A DNA stretch of 64,000 nt from JAWKRB01 sp041389885 (GCA_041389885.1 JAWKRB010000028.1:1-64000), one strand, 5' to 3'. Positions 17,203 to 26,166 are shown, counted from the stretch's first letter. Numbers and translations: made by a program. The notes: generated by a model from the sequence alone, not told the origin.

Positions 17203-18549
17203 TCAGGGGACGTCGAGGGACGCGTCGGGGAGGCCGACGGCGCCGGCGTCGGTGCCGTCGCAGCCGCTGCCGTCGAGGGCCGGGATGACCACCTCGATGT
17301 CTTGAAAGCCCAGGTTGGGCCGGCCGTCGGCGAGGAACTGCACCCGCGCGGGGAAGCGCTGGGGCTCGGACATTCTCGGGATGTTCGCGACCAGCTCGAT
17401 GGTGAACGTGAGCTGCGTGCCGGGGACCACGCCGTAGAAGGTGCTCCCGTCGATGCGGGTGATCGCGTCGGCGGGGAGCGCCGAGGCCGGGCGGATCGCG
17501 CGGACGAGGCTCGTGGCCGGGCGCGTGGGGTCGAGGTCGAGGACCCGCGCCGACGCGTTGAAGCGCACCTGCTGGGTGAAGGTCTGCACGGCGTTGACCA
17601 CGCGCTGGTCGAGCTCGCGGCCGTCGCTGCCGATGCTGAACACCAGCGGCGCGCCCGCGGCGGTGATGGTGTCGGTGTCGCGCGCGAGGCGCTGCAGGTC
17701 GGCCTGGCCCGAGAAGGGCGCGCGGCCCGAGTCGATGCCGATGACCCTGGCGCGCACGTTGCGCAGCGCCGCGACGGCCTCGTCATAGCTGTGCGGACCG
17801 CGCGCCGCCGCGCAGCTCGGGAGGTACGTCGGGCAGCGCGCGGGGCGGGTGAACGCCGCGGTGGTGTAGGGCGCGCGGCCGTCGGGGCCGTTGTGCATGG
17901 GCGCGTCGGCGATGACGATGAAGATGGTCTGCGCGTTGGGGCGCAGGCAGCCGTAGCCCACGCGGCCAGGGGAGCCGCAGGGGGAGGCCGGGGGGATCCA
18001 GGGGCTATAGCCCTCCCCCGAGGGGACCTGAAACAGCGTCTCGACGAGGGCCTCGGCGTTGTCGCCGCCGCCGCCGACGCGGATGGAGTTCACCGCTCCC
18101 TGCACGTTGGCGAGGGAGCGATCGATGGGGCTGACCAGGGTGAAGGGCACGTCGCCGGGGTCGCCGTAGGGCTCGAAGGGGAAGTCGGCGTAGGTCGCGA
18201 CGCCGAACTGCACGTCGCCGATGGCGGCGGCGATGCCGGGCACGATGGTGCGCTGGAGGTTGAGCTTGATGGAGTCGATCTCTTCTTCCATCGAGCCGGT
18301 GCGGTCGACGACGAAGAACACGTCGGCGATGGAGAGCTTCGGGCGGGTGAGCAGGTCGACGGAGATGACCCCGGCGTCGGGGGTGACGTTCACGCAGAGG
18401 TCGCGGCGCGGGGCGTCGTCGGGGACGTCACGGACCGCGTCGGTGAACTCAGGCACGTCGGGGACGCGCAGCCCCGTCTTGGCGCCGCACCCCGCGCCCG
18501 CGAGGAGGGCGAGCGAGACGAGACCTCTCGGCGTGAATCGACCAGCCAT
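17203..18549 (-). CDS. VWA-domain lipoprotein
   Basis: 448 aa. Lipoprotein signal with lipobox LLAGAGC (Cys at 21). A von Willebrand A domain spans about 70-330: VFFVVDRTGSMEEEID gives the MIDAS DxTGS, followed by FGVATYADFPFEPYG and IFIVIADAPMHNG. A C-terminal beta domain (about 340-430, FTIELVANIPRMSEPQRFPA) follows, and the tail is Asp/Ala-rich. Such proteins are anchored to the outer or inner membrane and bind metal-dependent protein partners; the ligand is unknown. A TAGTCT hexamer is 9 nt before the ATG. The next gene upstream starts about 55 bp away on the same strand, so it may be independently expressed. Confidence 0.85.
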   Translation of the reverse strand: MAGRFTPRGLVSLALLAGAGCGAKTGLRVPDVPEFTDAVRDVPDDAPRRDLCVNVTPDAGVISVDLLTRPKLSIADVFFVVDRTGSMEEEIDSIKLNLQRTIVPGIAAAIGDVQFGVATYADFPFEPYGDPGDVPFTLVSPIDRSLANVQGAVNSIRVGGGGDNAEALVETLFQVPSGEGYSPWIPPASPCGSPGRVGYGCLRPNAQTIFIVIADAPMHNGPDGRAPYTTAAFTRPARCPTYLPSCAAARGPHSYDEAVAALRNVRARVIGIDSGRAPFSGQADLQRLARDTDTITAAGAPLVFSIGSDGRELDQRVVNAVQTFTQQVRFNASARVLDLDPTRPATSLVRAIRPASALPADAITRIDGSTFYGVVPGTQLTFTIELVANIPRMSEPQRFPARVQFLADGRPNLGFQDIEVVIPALDGSGCDGTDAGAVGLPDASLDVP

Positions 18550-18558
18550 CGTGCGCGA

Positions 18559-18564
18559 AGACTA
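18559..18564 (-). promoter_or_regulatory. -10-like TAGTCT next to the VWA gene start
   Basis: Read leftwards, TAGTCT ends 9 nt before the ATG at 18549. No Shine-Dalgarno is seen; leaderless-type site. Confidence 0.5.
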
Positions 18565-18604
18565 GGACCGTCGGGCCCCATCGTCCAACGCGTCGTTCTC
18601 GCCG

Positions 18605-19621
18605 CTATTTGCGCCGCGCCTGGGCCCTCGCCTCTTCCCACCGCGCGCGGTCGTCGTTGAGGGCGGCGACGTAATCGATCTCGGGGTAGGCCGGGGCCTC
18701 CCCCTGCTCCGGGGCGCGGGCGAGGACCTCGGCGAGGCGGTGGTGCCCCTCGTCGCCCGCGGCGAGCTGCTCCGACGCCGAGGTGACCGAGGCGTGCGAG
18801 AGCGCGCCCCGGCGCACGAGCTCGTGGGCGCTCTCGGCGAGCTCCTCGTCGGAGAAGACCTGCGTGAGCGCCAGCGCCTCGACGATGTTGCGCGCCGAGA
18901 CCGCGGGGAGCACCCCGTCCTCGATGAGCACGAGCACCGCCTGAAAGTAGTTGCGCACCGGCACCACGCGGGCGCCGTAGCGGTGGAAGAACGCGGGGTC
19001 GCTGCGGCGCTCGAGGTTGATAAAGATCCGCCGCACCGGGTCGTGCGCGGGGGTCTTCGCCGCGAGGTCGACGGCCTGCTCGATGACGTCGGGGTACGAG
19101 TTCGCCGCGGTCATCACCGCGCGGAGGGTCTCGGGCGACACCCTGCCGCCGAGGATGTCTGCGTACAGCGAGTACACCAGCGCGTCGGCCTCGGCGTCGT
19201 CGCCGAAGCAGGTCTCGAGGCACTCGGGCGGCGTGGTCGCGCGCGCGGCGAGGAGCGCGGGGAGCTTGTAGCCCACCTGGTCGCGCAGCGCGCGGAAGCG
19301 AAAGCGCAGCACGCTCCGGAGGGAGGGCTTGAGCACGAACTCGTCCCACTGCACCCCATCGAGGCGGAGCTTGGCCTCGATGGACGCGCGCATCTGCTCG
19401 GGGCTGCCGGAGATGATGGTGATGCGCGCGTCGGTGTGCGCGCGCACCTCGCGGATCATCCACGCCGCGCCGGCGACGGTGCGCTTGCGCTCGGGCTTCT
19501 CGACCGCGGTGCGCACGATGTCGAGCAAGGTGTCGAACTCGGTGTGGAGGTACGTCTTGTCGAGGTCCCAGCGAAACGCGTGGGGCGGCCTGGTCGCGGG
19601 GGTCTCGGCCTGGTCGGTCAT
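18605..19621 (-). CDS. HAD-like phosphatase, APP1/DUF2183 type
   Basis: 338 aa. The HAD nucleophile motif WDLDKTYLHTEF puts Asp19 and Asp21 early. ITIISGSPEQMRASIEAKL gives motif II, YKLPALLAARATTP contains the motif III lysine, and CFGDDAEADALVYSLYADIL gives motif IV. This order and spacing match the phosphatidate phosphatase APP1 catalytic domain (DUF2183), which in yeast dephosphorylates phosphatidate; bacterial members are uncharacterised. No signal peptide, so cytoplasmic. It starts 4 bp after the stop of the lipoprotein gene at 19626, implying one transcript. Confidence 0.75.
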   Translation of the reverse strand: MTDQAETPATRPPHAFRWDLDKTYLHTEFDTLLDIVRTAVEKPERKRTVAGAAWMIREVRAHTDARITIISGSPEQMRASIEAKLRLDGVQWDEFVLKPSLRSVLRFRFRALRDQVGYKLPALLAARATTPPECLETCFGDDAEADALVYSLYADILGGRVSPETLRAVMTAANSYPDVIEQAVDLAAKTPAHDPVRRIFINLERRSDPAFFHRYGARVVPVRNYFQAVLVLIEDGVLPAVSARNIVEALALTQVFSDEELAESAHELVRRGALSHASVTSASEQLAAGDEGHHRLAEVLARAPEQGEAPAYPEIDYVAALNDDRARWEEARAQARRK

Positions 19622-19625
19622 GAGG

Positions 19626-20369
19626 TCACCTCCCGGCGCAGCAGGTCTGGGGCGGCCTGCCGCCGGCGATGCCCCCGTCGGGGAGCGCCGCGCGGCACTG
19701 GATCTCCAGGGTGGTCACCCCCGCGTCGGCGACGAGGGGCCACGCGAACATCACCTTGGTGCACGCCGGTCGACCGGTGAGCTGCGGCTGGTCGAGCTGC
19801 ATCCGGTACCGCCCCGGCGCGGGCGTCGACTCTCGGAGACACACGCCGCGCTCGGGGTCGTTGACCTCTTCGCGGCGGATCCCGTCCCATCGCCCCAGCT
19901 CCCGGGTCTCGCCGGGCTCGAGGGTGATCTCGCCCTGGAGCCCGAGGCCGCCGTATCCCACGCCGCCGTCGGGGCTGTCGCAGAGCGGCATCTGCCCCAC
20001 GGGGAAGAGGCTCACCCGCGACCCGTCGGCGGCGAAGGCCGCGCGGTCAGACGCCGTCGCCGACACGTTCAGCCGCTTCGTCACGAGGAACTCGTTGAGG
20101 TCTGGGTTCGTGCGCAGCGTCAGGGGGATCGGCCCGTCGTTCTTGAGCCGCACGATGAGCACCGTCGGGCGCCGCGACTGCTCGTTGAACCCGGCGTCGT
20201 AGGCCGCCGTGGTGTCGACCTGCGAGGGCTGCGGCGTCGGCGGCCCGGCGTCGACCGGCGCGGGGGGCGGCGCGGGCTGCGCGGGGGGCGGCGCCGGGCG
20301 CGGGCGCGGCGGGTCGTTGCGGCGGCAGCCGAGGGCGGCGAGGAGAGCGAGGGTGGGGATGGTTCGCAT
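19626..20369 (-). CDS. Hypothetical Pro-rich lipoprotein
   Basis: 247 aa. Lipoprotein signal MRTIPTLALLAALGC with Cys15, then a Pro/Ala linker, then a beta-sandwich-like domain (TVLIVRLKNDGPIPLTL, ITLEPGETRELGRWDGI) and a Cys-rich end (QTCCAGR). The pattern resembles proteins that follow ligand- or dosage-type beta folds in myxobacterial envelopes, but I do not recognise a family. It leads the operon with the APP1-like phosphatase, 4 bp apart. A TAGGCT hexamer is about 30 nt upstream of the ATG. Confidence 0.7.
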   Translation of the reverse strand: MRTIPTLALLAALGCRRNDPPRPRPAPPPAQPAPPPAPVDAGPPTPQPSQVDTTAAYDAGFNEQSRRPTVLIVRLKNDGPIPLTLRTNPDLNEFLVTKRLNVSATASDRAAFAADGSRVSLFPVGQMPLCDSPDGGVGYGGLGLQGEITLEPGETRELGRWDGIRREEVNDPERGVCLRESTPAPGRYRMQLDQPQLTGRPACTKVMFAWPLVADAGVTTLEIQCRAALPDGGIAGGRPPQTCCAGR

Positions 20370-20462
20370 GGGATTTCTGGCGCGAGCGCGGCCAGCCGCA
20401 GCCTATCAGCCCCGCGCCGAGAGGACCAAACGCGCTTCGGCCGCGAGCCGCGCCGCGAGGGG

Positions 20463-20471
20463 TGCTAGCGT
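20463..20471 (+). promoter_or_regulatory. Extended -10 (TGCTAGCGT) of rubredoxin gene
   Basis: TGnTAnnnT element ending 10 nt before the ATG at 20482. It is the start of a two-gene unit (rubredoxin, TcdA). Confidence 0.55.
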
Positions 20472-20481
20472 CTCGCGCGAG

Positions 20482-20649
20482 ATGACTCCGCGACGATACC
20501 GCTGCATGGTGTGCGACCACGTGTACGACCCCGCCGACGGCGACCCCGACAATGGGATCGCGCCCGGGACCCCCTTCGAGTCGCTCCCTGACGACTGGTG
20601 CTGCCCCGAGTGCGGCGCCACGAAGGCCGACTTCTCTCCGATGGAGTGA
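20482..20649 (+). CDS. Rubredoxin
   Basis: 55 aa, the usual rubredoxin length. The iron ligands are the CMVC pair (YRCMVCDHVYDP) and CPEC (DWCCPECGATKADF), with the conserved PGTPFESLPDDW block between. The position after DDW is Cys instead of the common Val, giving an extra cysteine next to the FeS4 site. It acts as a cytosolic one-electron carrier, for example to rubrerythrin or alkane hydroxylase; no such partner is near. The stop overlaps or abuts the start of the TcdA gene, so the two are probably co-translated. Confidence 0.92.
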   Translation: MTPRRYRCMVCDHVYDPADGDPDNGIAPGTPFESLPDDWCCPECGATKADFSPME

Positions 20650-20660
20650 GCGCCCTCCCC

Positions 20661-21518
20661 GTGACCGAGCCTCAACGCCTCCACCGCCGCTTCGACCGCG
20701 TCGCGCGCCTGCTCGGCGAAGACGCCGTGCTGCGCCTGCACCGCGCCCGCGTGGTGGTCTTCGGCGTGGGGGGCGTCGGCTCCTTCGCGGCCGAGGCCCT
20801 CGCGCGCAGCGGGGTGGGCGTGCTCACCCTCGTCGACTTCGACCTCGTGTGCGTCACCAACACCAACCGGCAGATGCACGCGCTGCGGGGCAACATCGGC
20901 AAGCCCAAGGCCGAGGTCATGGCCGAGCGCCTGCGGCTGGTGCACCCCACGGCGACCGTCGACGCGCGGGTGGAATTCTACAGCGCCGAGGCCTCTGACG
21001 CGCTGCTCGACCCGCGCCCCGACTACGTCGTCGACGCCATCGACAACCTCACGGCGAAGGCGCACCTGCTCGTGACCTGCGCGCGTCGGGGCATCCCCGT
21101 GGTGAGCTCGATGGGCGCGGCGGCGCGCATCGACCCGACGCGGGTGCGCATCGACGACCTGGCGCGCACGCACTCCGACCCGATGGCCTCGGCGCTGCGT
21201 GACATCCTGCGCAAGCGCCACGGCTGGCGCTTCTCCCCGCGCGAGCCCACGGGCATCGCCTGCGTGTTCAGCGACGAGCGCCCGGTGGCTCCGACGCCTC
21301 CGGCCTACGACGGCCCCGAGGGCTTTCACTGCGTGTGCCCGCAGGCCGAGAACGAGCACCACAGCTGCGACCACCGCTCGCGCATCGAGGGCAGCGCCGC
21401 CTGGGTCACGGGCACCTTCGGCCTGGTCGCCGCGTCGGTGGTCGGGCGGGAGCTCCGGGGCGACGCGGTGCTCGACCGGAGCGCGGTGGTCGCCCCGCCC
21501 GCGCCGTCGGGGGCGTGA
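20661..21518 (+). CDS. tcdA: tRNA threonylcarbamoyladenosine dehydratase
   Basis: 285 aa from the GTG at 20661; the GTG at 20646, overlapping the rubredoxin stop, is an alternative, but the E. coli N-terminus matches the shorter form. It is a ThiF/E1-like fold: VVVFGVGGVGSFAAEALARS binds ATP, then VCVTNTNRQMHAL, KAEVMAERL, VDAIDNLTAKAHL and GAAARIDPTRV. TcdA adenylates and cyclises t6A to ct6A at tRNA position 37. The GTFGLVAASVVGREL segment near the C-terminus is typical. It is downstream of rubredoxin in one unit. Confidence 0.9.
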   Translation: MTEPQRLHRRFDRVARLLGEDAVLRLHRARVVVFGVGGVGSFAAEALARSGVGVLTLVDFDLVCVTNTNRQMHALRGNIGKPKAEVMAERLRLVHPTATVDARVEFYSAEASDALLDPRPDYVVDAIDNLTAKAHLLVTCARRGIPVVSSMGAAARIDPTRVRIDDLARTHSDPMASALRDILRKRHGWRFSPREPTGIACVFSDERPVAPTPPAYDGPEGFHCVCPQAENEHHSCDHRSRIEGSAAWVTGTFGLVAASVVGRELRGDAVLDRSAVVAPPAPSGA

Positions 21519-21562
21519 CGCGCTCGGCGCGGCTCTCGTTCGCGCCCCGCGCTGGTACCTTT

Positions 21563-22096
21563 CTACGGGGACGTGAAGGGTTCCGCGCGACAGACGGCGG
21601 CGGAGGCCTCGAGCTCGTCGTCGCGTCGGCCGAAGGGGCCGAGCCGGAGGGCGACGCCCGTGAGCGCCTCGAGCTCGGCGAGGATCACCGCCGGGTCGAC
21701 GCCCGCTTCTCCGCCGCCCTCGACCATGGACTCCATCGCGCCGTCGGTGACCCGGAGGGGGGTGTCTCCGGCCATGAGCACGCTGGCGCCGCAGGGGAGC
21801 AGACGCCACTCGGTCACCGCGGGGGCGACGACGGTGACCAGCGGCCAGGGCGCTCCCGGCGCGTCTTCGACGAAGACCTCGTCGCCCGCCTCGAAGGTCG
21901 CGAGGGGGACCGGCCCCAGCGCGCGAGCCTCGGCGTCTTCGAGGGTGGCGAAGCCCCCGCCGTGCGCGAGGGCGCGGGCCACCACGTCGAGCATGAAGGG
22001 GGGCGCGCACAGGGCGCGGACGGGCACGTCGCGCTCGCGCCCATCGCGGAGGTCGCGCACGCGCACGGTGCCCGGCGCTGGGTCGCCGCGTCGCAC
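21563..22096 (-). CDS. Hypothetical protein
   Basis: 177 aa, GTG start 2 bp past the stop of the upstream gene at 22099, so probably translationally coupled. Composition is like neighbouring genes. No motif recognised; no signal peptide or membrane helix. Contains FEAGDEVFVEDAPGAPWPLV, which looks like a small beta barrel. Its only functional hint is co-transcription with a secreted PPC-like protein. Confidence 0.55.
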   Translation of the reverse strand: MRRGDPAPGTVRVRDLRDGRERDVPVRALCAPPFMLDVVARALAHGGGFATLEDAEARALGPVPLATFEAGDEVFVEDAPGAPWPLVTVVAPAVTEWRLLPCGASVLMAGDTPLRVTDGAMESMVEGGGEAGVDPAVILAELEALTGVALRLGPFGRRDDELEASAAVCRAEPFTSP

Positions 22097-22098
22097 GG

Positions 22099-22839
22099 TC
22101 AGGCGCTCGGCACGGCTCCCGCCGGCGCGCGGCGCACCGAGGCGCCGCCCAGGGTGACCGAGCGGCGCTGGGACGCGTCGAAGAACTCGGTCGACACCTC
22201 GACGCGATCGATGAGGGCGCGCACGCGCACGAGCTGCTGCCCCGGCACGCTCACCGCGAAGCGGCCGCGGGCGTCGAGCACCCCGGCGCCGATCACGCGC
22301 CCGGCGCGGTCGAGGGCCTCGATGCGGGTGCCCGCGAGGTCACGCCGCCCGCCCAGCAGCACCTCGCCCTGCACGTCGACCCGCGGCGCGAGGGACTCCA
22401 TCGAGAGCGTGAGGACGAAGGGCCCCGTCGCGTCGATGTCGTAGCCGTCGACGAAGACGTACCAGACGCCCGCGTCGAGGGTGAGGTCGAGGGCGGAGTG
22501 CCGTCGGTCCCTCGCGTCGTCGTTGCACGCGACCTCGGTGACCTCTTCGGCGCAGGCGCGGCGCACGTAGAGCGCGGCGTCGTACTCCGCCGCCAGGCGC
22601 AGCGAGACGCGCGAGCGCTGCGGGACCCTGAACTGATACACCCGATCGCCCGAGAGGGCGCTGCGGGCGCAGGAGGCGTGAAAGCGGTCGGCCGCCCCCT
22701 CGGTGCTCCCGCGCACCGGCGCGGTCTCGGTGAGCTCCTCGGCGGCCTGGCACAGTGGCGCCGGACGCGGCTGCGCCCACGCCGCGCCGGAGAGCGCGAA
22801 GCACAGTGCGAGGGAGGTCAGGGTGCGCGACGGAGTCAT
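22099..22839 (-). CDS. Secreted PPC-domain-like protein
   Basis: 246 aa with a clear signal peptide (LTSLALCFALSGAAWAQ). Residues about 60-155 look like a bacterial pre-peptidase C-terminal (PPC) beta-sandwich: DRVYQFRVPQRSRVSLRL, DAALYVRRAC, DAGVWYVFVDGYD and GPFVLTLSM. A second beta domain (VDVQGEVLLGG ... GRFAVSVPGQQLVRVRALI) is carboxypeptidase-regulatory-like. No protease domain is present, so it may be a stand-alone binding module. First gene of a two-gene unit. Confidence 0.7.
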   Translation of the reverse strand: MTPSRTLTSLALCFALSGAAWAQPRPAPLCQAAEELTETAPVRGSTEGAADRFHASCARSALSGDRVYQFRVPQRSRVSLRLAAEYDAALYVRRACAEEVTEVACNDDARDRRHSALDLTLDAGVWYVFVDGYDIDATGPFVLTLSMESLAPRVDVQGEVLLGGRRDLAGTRIEALDRAGRVIGAGVLDARGRFAVSVPGQQLVRVRALIDRVEVSTEFFDASQRRSVTLGGASVRRAPAGAVPSA

Positions 22840-22915
22840 CAGGTCAACGGAGGGGTTGTGGCATCTTGTGGGATGCGCGCAAGGGGCGGGAAGATCCTCG
22901 TGAAATTTCAGGCTG

Positions 22916-23527
22916 TCAACCCGCCCGAGGCCGACGGAGCTCTGACTTCGCCCGGTCCATCTGGAACATGTAGAGCAGCCACGCGACGGGCGCGGCGACG
23001 TAGTTCAGGTAGGGCACGAGCTGGAGGATGCAGGCCGCGGTGGCGGTGGTCCTCGGCGAGCGGGCGGCGCGGCCGCTCTGGATCATGACGCTGTCGATGG
23101 CGTCGCAGTACCCGAGGTTCTGCACGAAGATCCAGTAGAGGTTGTAGAGCGGCACGAAGTGCAGCGCCGCGGCGCTCAAGGGGCTGAACTCGCGCCCCGA
23201 GGCGTTGCGTCGGTAGGCCTGCGGGAGAAATTCCCAGGACTTGTAGATCCAGAGCATCGCCGAGAGCAGAGTGACCGCGCCCGAGGCGAGCAAGAGGCCG
23301 AACGCGGCCATGAAGGCGGGGTCGTGCCTGCGACCCTGGGAGATGGCGAACGCGAGGGTGGCCACGCCGCCGAGGCCCCCGAGGTACCCCGCGAGGGCGA
23401 CGTATTTCAGCGAGAAGCCGCCGGAGCCCTCTGGGGCGATCTCGAAGGCCGGGCCCGAGGGCGGGGACCAGCGCGGGCCGTAGGTTCCTGCTGGGGGGCC
23501 GAAGGGGCTGAAGGGGGGTTGCTGCAT
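22916..23527 (-). CDS. Four-helix membrane protein (DUF4328-like)
   Basis: 203 aa from the ATG at 23527, which has GAGGAGG upstream; the longer frame adds 28 improbable residues. A Pro-rich cytoplasmic N-terminus (MQQPPFSPFGPPAG) is followed by hydrophobic segments near 40-65, 75-100, 130-150 and 170-190, with WIYKSWEFLPQAYRRN and FVPLYNLYWIFVQNLG between. The pattern resembles DUF4328 proteins; function unknown. It is divergent from a GYF/DUF4190 gene with a shared promoter region. Confidence 0.7.
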   Translation of the reverse strand: MQQPPFSPFGPPAGTYGPRWSPPSGPAFEIAPEGSGGFSLKYVALAGYLGGLGGVATLAFAISQGRRHDPAFMAAFGLLLASGAVTLLSAMLWIYKSWEFLPQAYRRNASGREFSPLSAAALHFVPLYNLYWIFVQNLGYCDAIDSVMIQSGRAARSPRTTATAACILQLVPYLNYVAAPVAWLLYMFQMDRAKSELRRPRAG

Positions 23528-23548
23528 GGGTCCTCCTCGAAGCGCCCG

Positions 23549-23558
23549 ATGATACGAT
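23549..23558. promoter_or_regulatory. Overlapping back-to-back -10 elements
   Basis: ATGATACGAT contains TATCAT read leftwards (23554-23549) and TACGAT read rightwards (23553-23558). The leftward one serves the membrane protein (start 23527, with Shine-Dalgarno GAGGAGG), the rightward one the gene starting at 23597. Confidence 0.5.
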
Positions 23559-23596
23559 GCCCTCGCCTCCGCGTCGGCGGGGTCGAGAGGGCGGCG

Positions 23597-24034
23597 ATGG
23601 ATCGGATTCACGAGCAGCGGTGGTTCCTCGACGTGAACGGCGCGGCGTCAGGCCCGTACCCCTGGGACGTGCTCGCGCAGCTCGCCCGGGACGGGCAGTT
23701 CGCGCCCTATCACCGGGTGCGCGCCGAGGCCTGGAGCGACTGGGTCCCCGCCGCGCAGGTGCCCGGCCTCTTCCCGCCTCGATCGGGGATTCAGAACGAC
23801 TCGGTGACCCGCGCGCTGATCCCCGTGGGCCGCCCGGCGAGCGCCATCGCCGCGGGGTATTTCGGCCTGCTCAGCCCCCTGGGCATCTTCGCGCCCTTCG
23901 CGGTGGTCACCGGCCTCTTCGCCCTGCGCACCCTGCGCCGCGACCCGACGCTGCACGGCGCCGGGCGGGCCTGGTTCGGCGTGCTCATGGGCGCGGTCTT
24001 CAGCGCGGTCTACGGCCTCGCCATCGTGCTTTGA
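23597..24034 (+). CDS. GYF_2/DUF4190 membrane protein
   Basis: 145 aa from the ATG at 23597 with GAGAGG upstream. Residues 5-55 match the GYF_2 module (WFLDVNGAASGPYPW ... WSDWVPAAQVPGLF) often found at the N-terminus of bacterial membrane proteins. Residues 70-145 are a DUF4190-like two-helix region (AIAAGYFGLLSPLGIFAP, GVLMGAVFSAVYGLAIVL). The fused MFS/spermidine synthase gene starts 38 nt later. Role unknown, probably protein-protein interaction at the inner membrane. Confidence 0.8.
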   Translation: MDRIHEQRWFLDVNGAASGPYPWDVLAQLARDGQFAPYHRVRAEAWSDWVPAAQVPGLFPPRSGIQNDSVTRALIPVGRPASAIAAGYFGLLSPLGIFAPFAVVTGLFALRTLRRDPTLHGAGRAWFGVLMGAVFSAVYGLAIVL

Positions 24035-24072
24035 GCCCCGCCACGCGCCGCCCTCCAGAGAGAACTCCCGCG

Positions 24073-26166
24073 TTGACCGCCCGATTCTCCGCCGCCAGCC
24101 TCGTCGCGGCGCTGCTGCTCTTCGTGATCCAGCCCATGGTGGCCCGCGCGCTGCTGCCCCGCGTCGGCGGCGCCGCGGCGGTGTGGACGGCGTCGCAGCT
24201 GTTCTTTCAGTGCGCCCTGCTGCTGGGATACGGCCTCGCGCACTGGCTCCCCGCGCGCCTGGGCACGCGCCGCCACGCGCGGCTGCACGTCGCCCTCTGC
24301 GCCCTCTGCGCGCTCACCCTCCCGCCTGATCTGCAGGGCGGCTCGCCGCCGCCGGTGAGCGGCGACCCCACCGCGTGGCTGGTGCTCACCCTGCTGCGCG
24401 CGCTGGGGCTACCGCTGGTGCTCCTCGCGATGAGCGCGCCGCTGCTGCAGCGCTGGCTCGCGACGCGGGGCGAGAACCCGTACCCCCTCTACGCCGCGAG
24501 CAACCTCGGGAGCCTCACGGCCCTCGCGCTCTACCCCTTCGCCATCGAGCCGCTGCTCTCGCTGCGGGCGCAGCGATGGGCCTGGTCGGTGGGGTGGCTG
24601 GCGCTCTGCGGGCTGCTGCTGCGCGCCGCGCGCGTCGTCGAGGAAGACCCGCCGCGCGAGCCCGCCGACGACGCGCCGACGCCCGCGCGGGCGTGGGGGA
24701 TGTGGGTGCTGCTCTCCTTCGCGCCGGCGCTGCTCTCGCTGGGGGCGACGGTGGCGATCACCACCGACATCGCGCCCGTGCCGCTGCTGTGGACCGCGCC
24801 CCTCGCGCTCTACCTCTTGAGCTACATCGTCGCGTTTCGCCCCGATCCCCCAGACCCGGTGAAATTCGCGGCGCCCTTCCTCGGGCTGCTCGTGGTGGTG
24901 TTCCTGACCGCCGCGGCGCGGGTGTCGCCGGGGCCGATGGTGAGCGTGCTGCACCTCGCGCAGCTCTTTCTCGGCGCGCTGATGCTCCACACCGAGCTCG
25001 CGCGGCGCCGGCCCCCGCCCTCGCAGCTCGGGCGCTTCTACCTCGCGGTGGCGCTCGGCGGCGCCCTCGCCGGGCTCTTCGCGTCGGTGATCGCGCCGCT
25101 GATCTTTCGCCGCGTCACCGAGTACCCCCTCGCGATGGCCCTCGTGGTGGCGCTGCTCCCCACCCGACCCGGCGCGCGGGCGTCGACCGAGACGAGGGTG
25201 CGCGACGTGGGGGTCGCGCTGCTCGTGGGCGTGGTCGCGTGGCGGCTCTTCACCGCCGAGCGCTTCGGCGCGCGGGAGAACCTGCTGCGCTACGGCGCGC
25301 CCCTCGCGCTGCTGCTCGTCGCGAGCATGGGGCGGAGGCCGCGCATCGCGATGGGGCTGGTGGCGATCCTCGCGGCGAGCTCCCTCGACCGCTCGACGCT
25401 CTTCGAGGCGCGGAGCTTCTACGGGGTCATGCGCGTCGACGACGACGGGCGCGCGCGGCGCTTTCTCCACGGCACCACCCTGCACGGCCTCGTGTGGAAC
25501 GACCCGAAGCGCCGCCGCGAGGCCACGGCCTACTACGACCCGCAGAGCCCCATCGGGCAGGTGATGGCCGCGCTCCCAGGGGACCGCGCGCGGGTGGGCG
25601 TGGTGGGCCTCGGCGTGGGCATGCTCGCGGCCTGGCGCAGGGGCGCCCAGCGCTGGACCTTCTTCGAGCTCGACGGCGCCGTCGCCGACATCGCGCGCCG
25701 GTGGTTCCCGTGGCTCGAGGGCTGCGGCGGGGCGTGCGACGTCGTGCTGGGCGACGCGCGGCGCACGGTGGGCGACGACCGCCGCGGCGGCTTCGACCTG
25801 CTGGTCCTCGACGCGTTCAGCTCCGACGCGATCCCCACGCACCTGCTCACCCGCGAGGCCTTCGGCGTGTGGCGCGGGCACCTCGCGCCGGGGGGCGTGA
25901 TCGCGGTGCACATCACCAACCGCTACGTCGACCTCACCGGCGTGCTCGGCGCCCTCGCCCGCGACGAGGGCCTCGCCGCGCGGCTGCAGCGTCGCACCCT
26001 GGTCGACGGCGACACGCGCATCGTCACGACCTGGGTGGTGCTCGCGCGCGAGCCGTCGCACCTGGGGTCGGTGGGCGCCGACCCGCGCTGGGGCCCCCTC
26101 CCCCGCGGGGGCCGGGCCTGGACCGACGAGCGCACCGACCTGCTGCGCACGCTGCGACGCCCCTGA
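24073..26166 (+). CDS. Fused MFS transporter/spermidine synthase-like protein
   Basis: 697 aa from a TTG start at 24073 (no ATG or GTG fits the first helix; AGAGAGAA lies upstream). Residues 1-420 contain about ten membrane helices (FSAASLVAALLLFVIQPMVARALLP opens the first). Residues about 440-690 are a spermidine-synthase-like Rossmann domain: VGVVGLGVGMLAA (motif I), FFELDGAVADIARRW, CDVVLGDARR, LLVLDAFSSDAIPTHLLTREA and GGVIAVHITNRYVDL. Canonical polyamine-binding acids are only partly recognisable. Family proteins are annotated as fused MFS/spermidine synthase, and the reaction is unproven. It ends directly against the cupin lipoprotein gene on the other strand. Confidence 0.85.
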   Translation: MTARFSAASLVAALLLFVIQPMVARALLPRVGGAAAVWTASQLFFQCALLLGYGLAHWLPARLGTRRHARLHVALCALCALTLPPDLQGGSPPPVSGDPTAWLVLTLLRALGLPLVLLAMSAPLLQRWLATRGENPYPLYAASNLGSLTALALYPFAIEPLLSLRAQRWAWSVGWLALCGLLLRAARVVEEDPPREPADDAPTPARAWGMWVLLSFAPALLSLGATVAITTDIAPVPLLWTAPLALYLLSYIVAFRPDPPDPVKFAAPFLGLLVVVFLTAAARVSPGPMVSVLHLAQLFLGALMLHTELARRRPPPSQLGRFYLAVALGGALAGLFASVIAPLIFRRVTEYPLAMALVVALLPTRPGARASTETRVRDVGVALLVGVVAWRLFTAERFGARENLLRYGAPLALLLVASMGRRPRIAMGLVAILAASSLDRSTLFEARSFYGVMRVDDDGRARRFLHGTTLHGLVWNDPKRRREATAYYDPQSPIGQVMAALPGDRARVGVVGLGVGMLAAWRRGAQRWTFFELDGAVADIARRWFPWLEGCGGACDVVLGDARRTVGDDRRGGFDLLVLDAFSSDAIPTHLLTREAFGVWRGHLAPGGVIAVHITNRYVDLTGVLGALARDEGLAARLQRRTLVDGDTRIVTTWVVLAREPSHLGSVGADPRWGPLPRGGRAWTDERTDLLRTLRRP

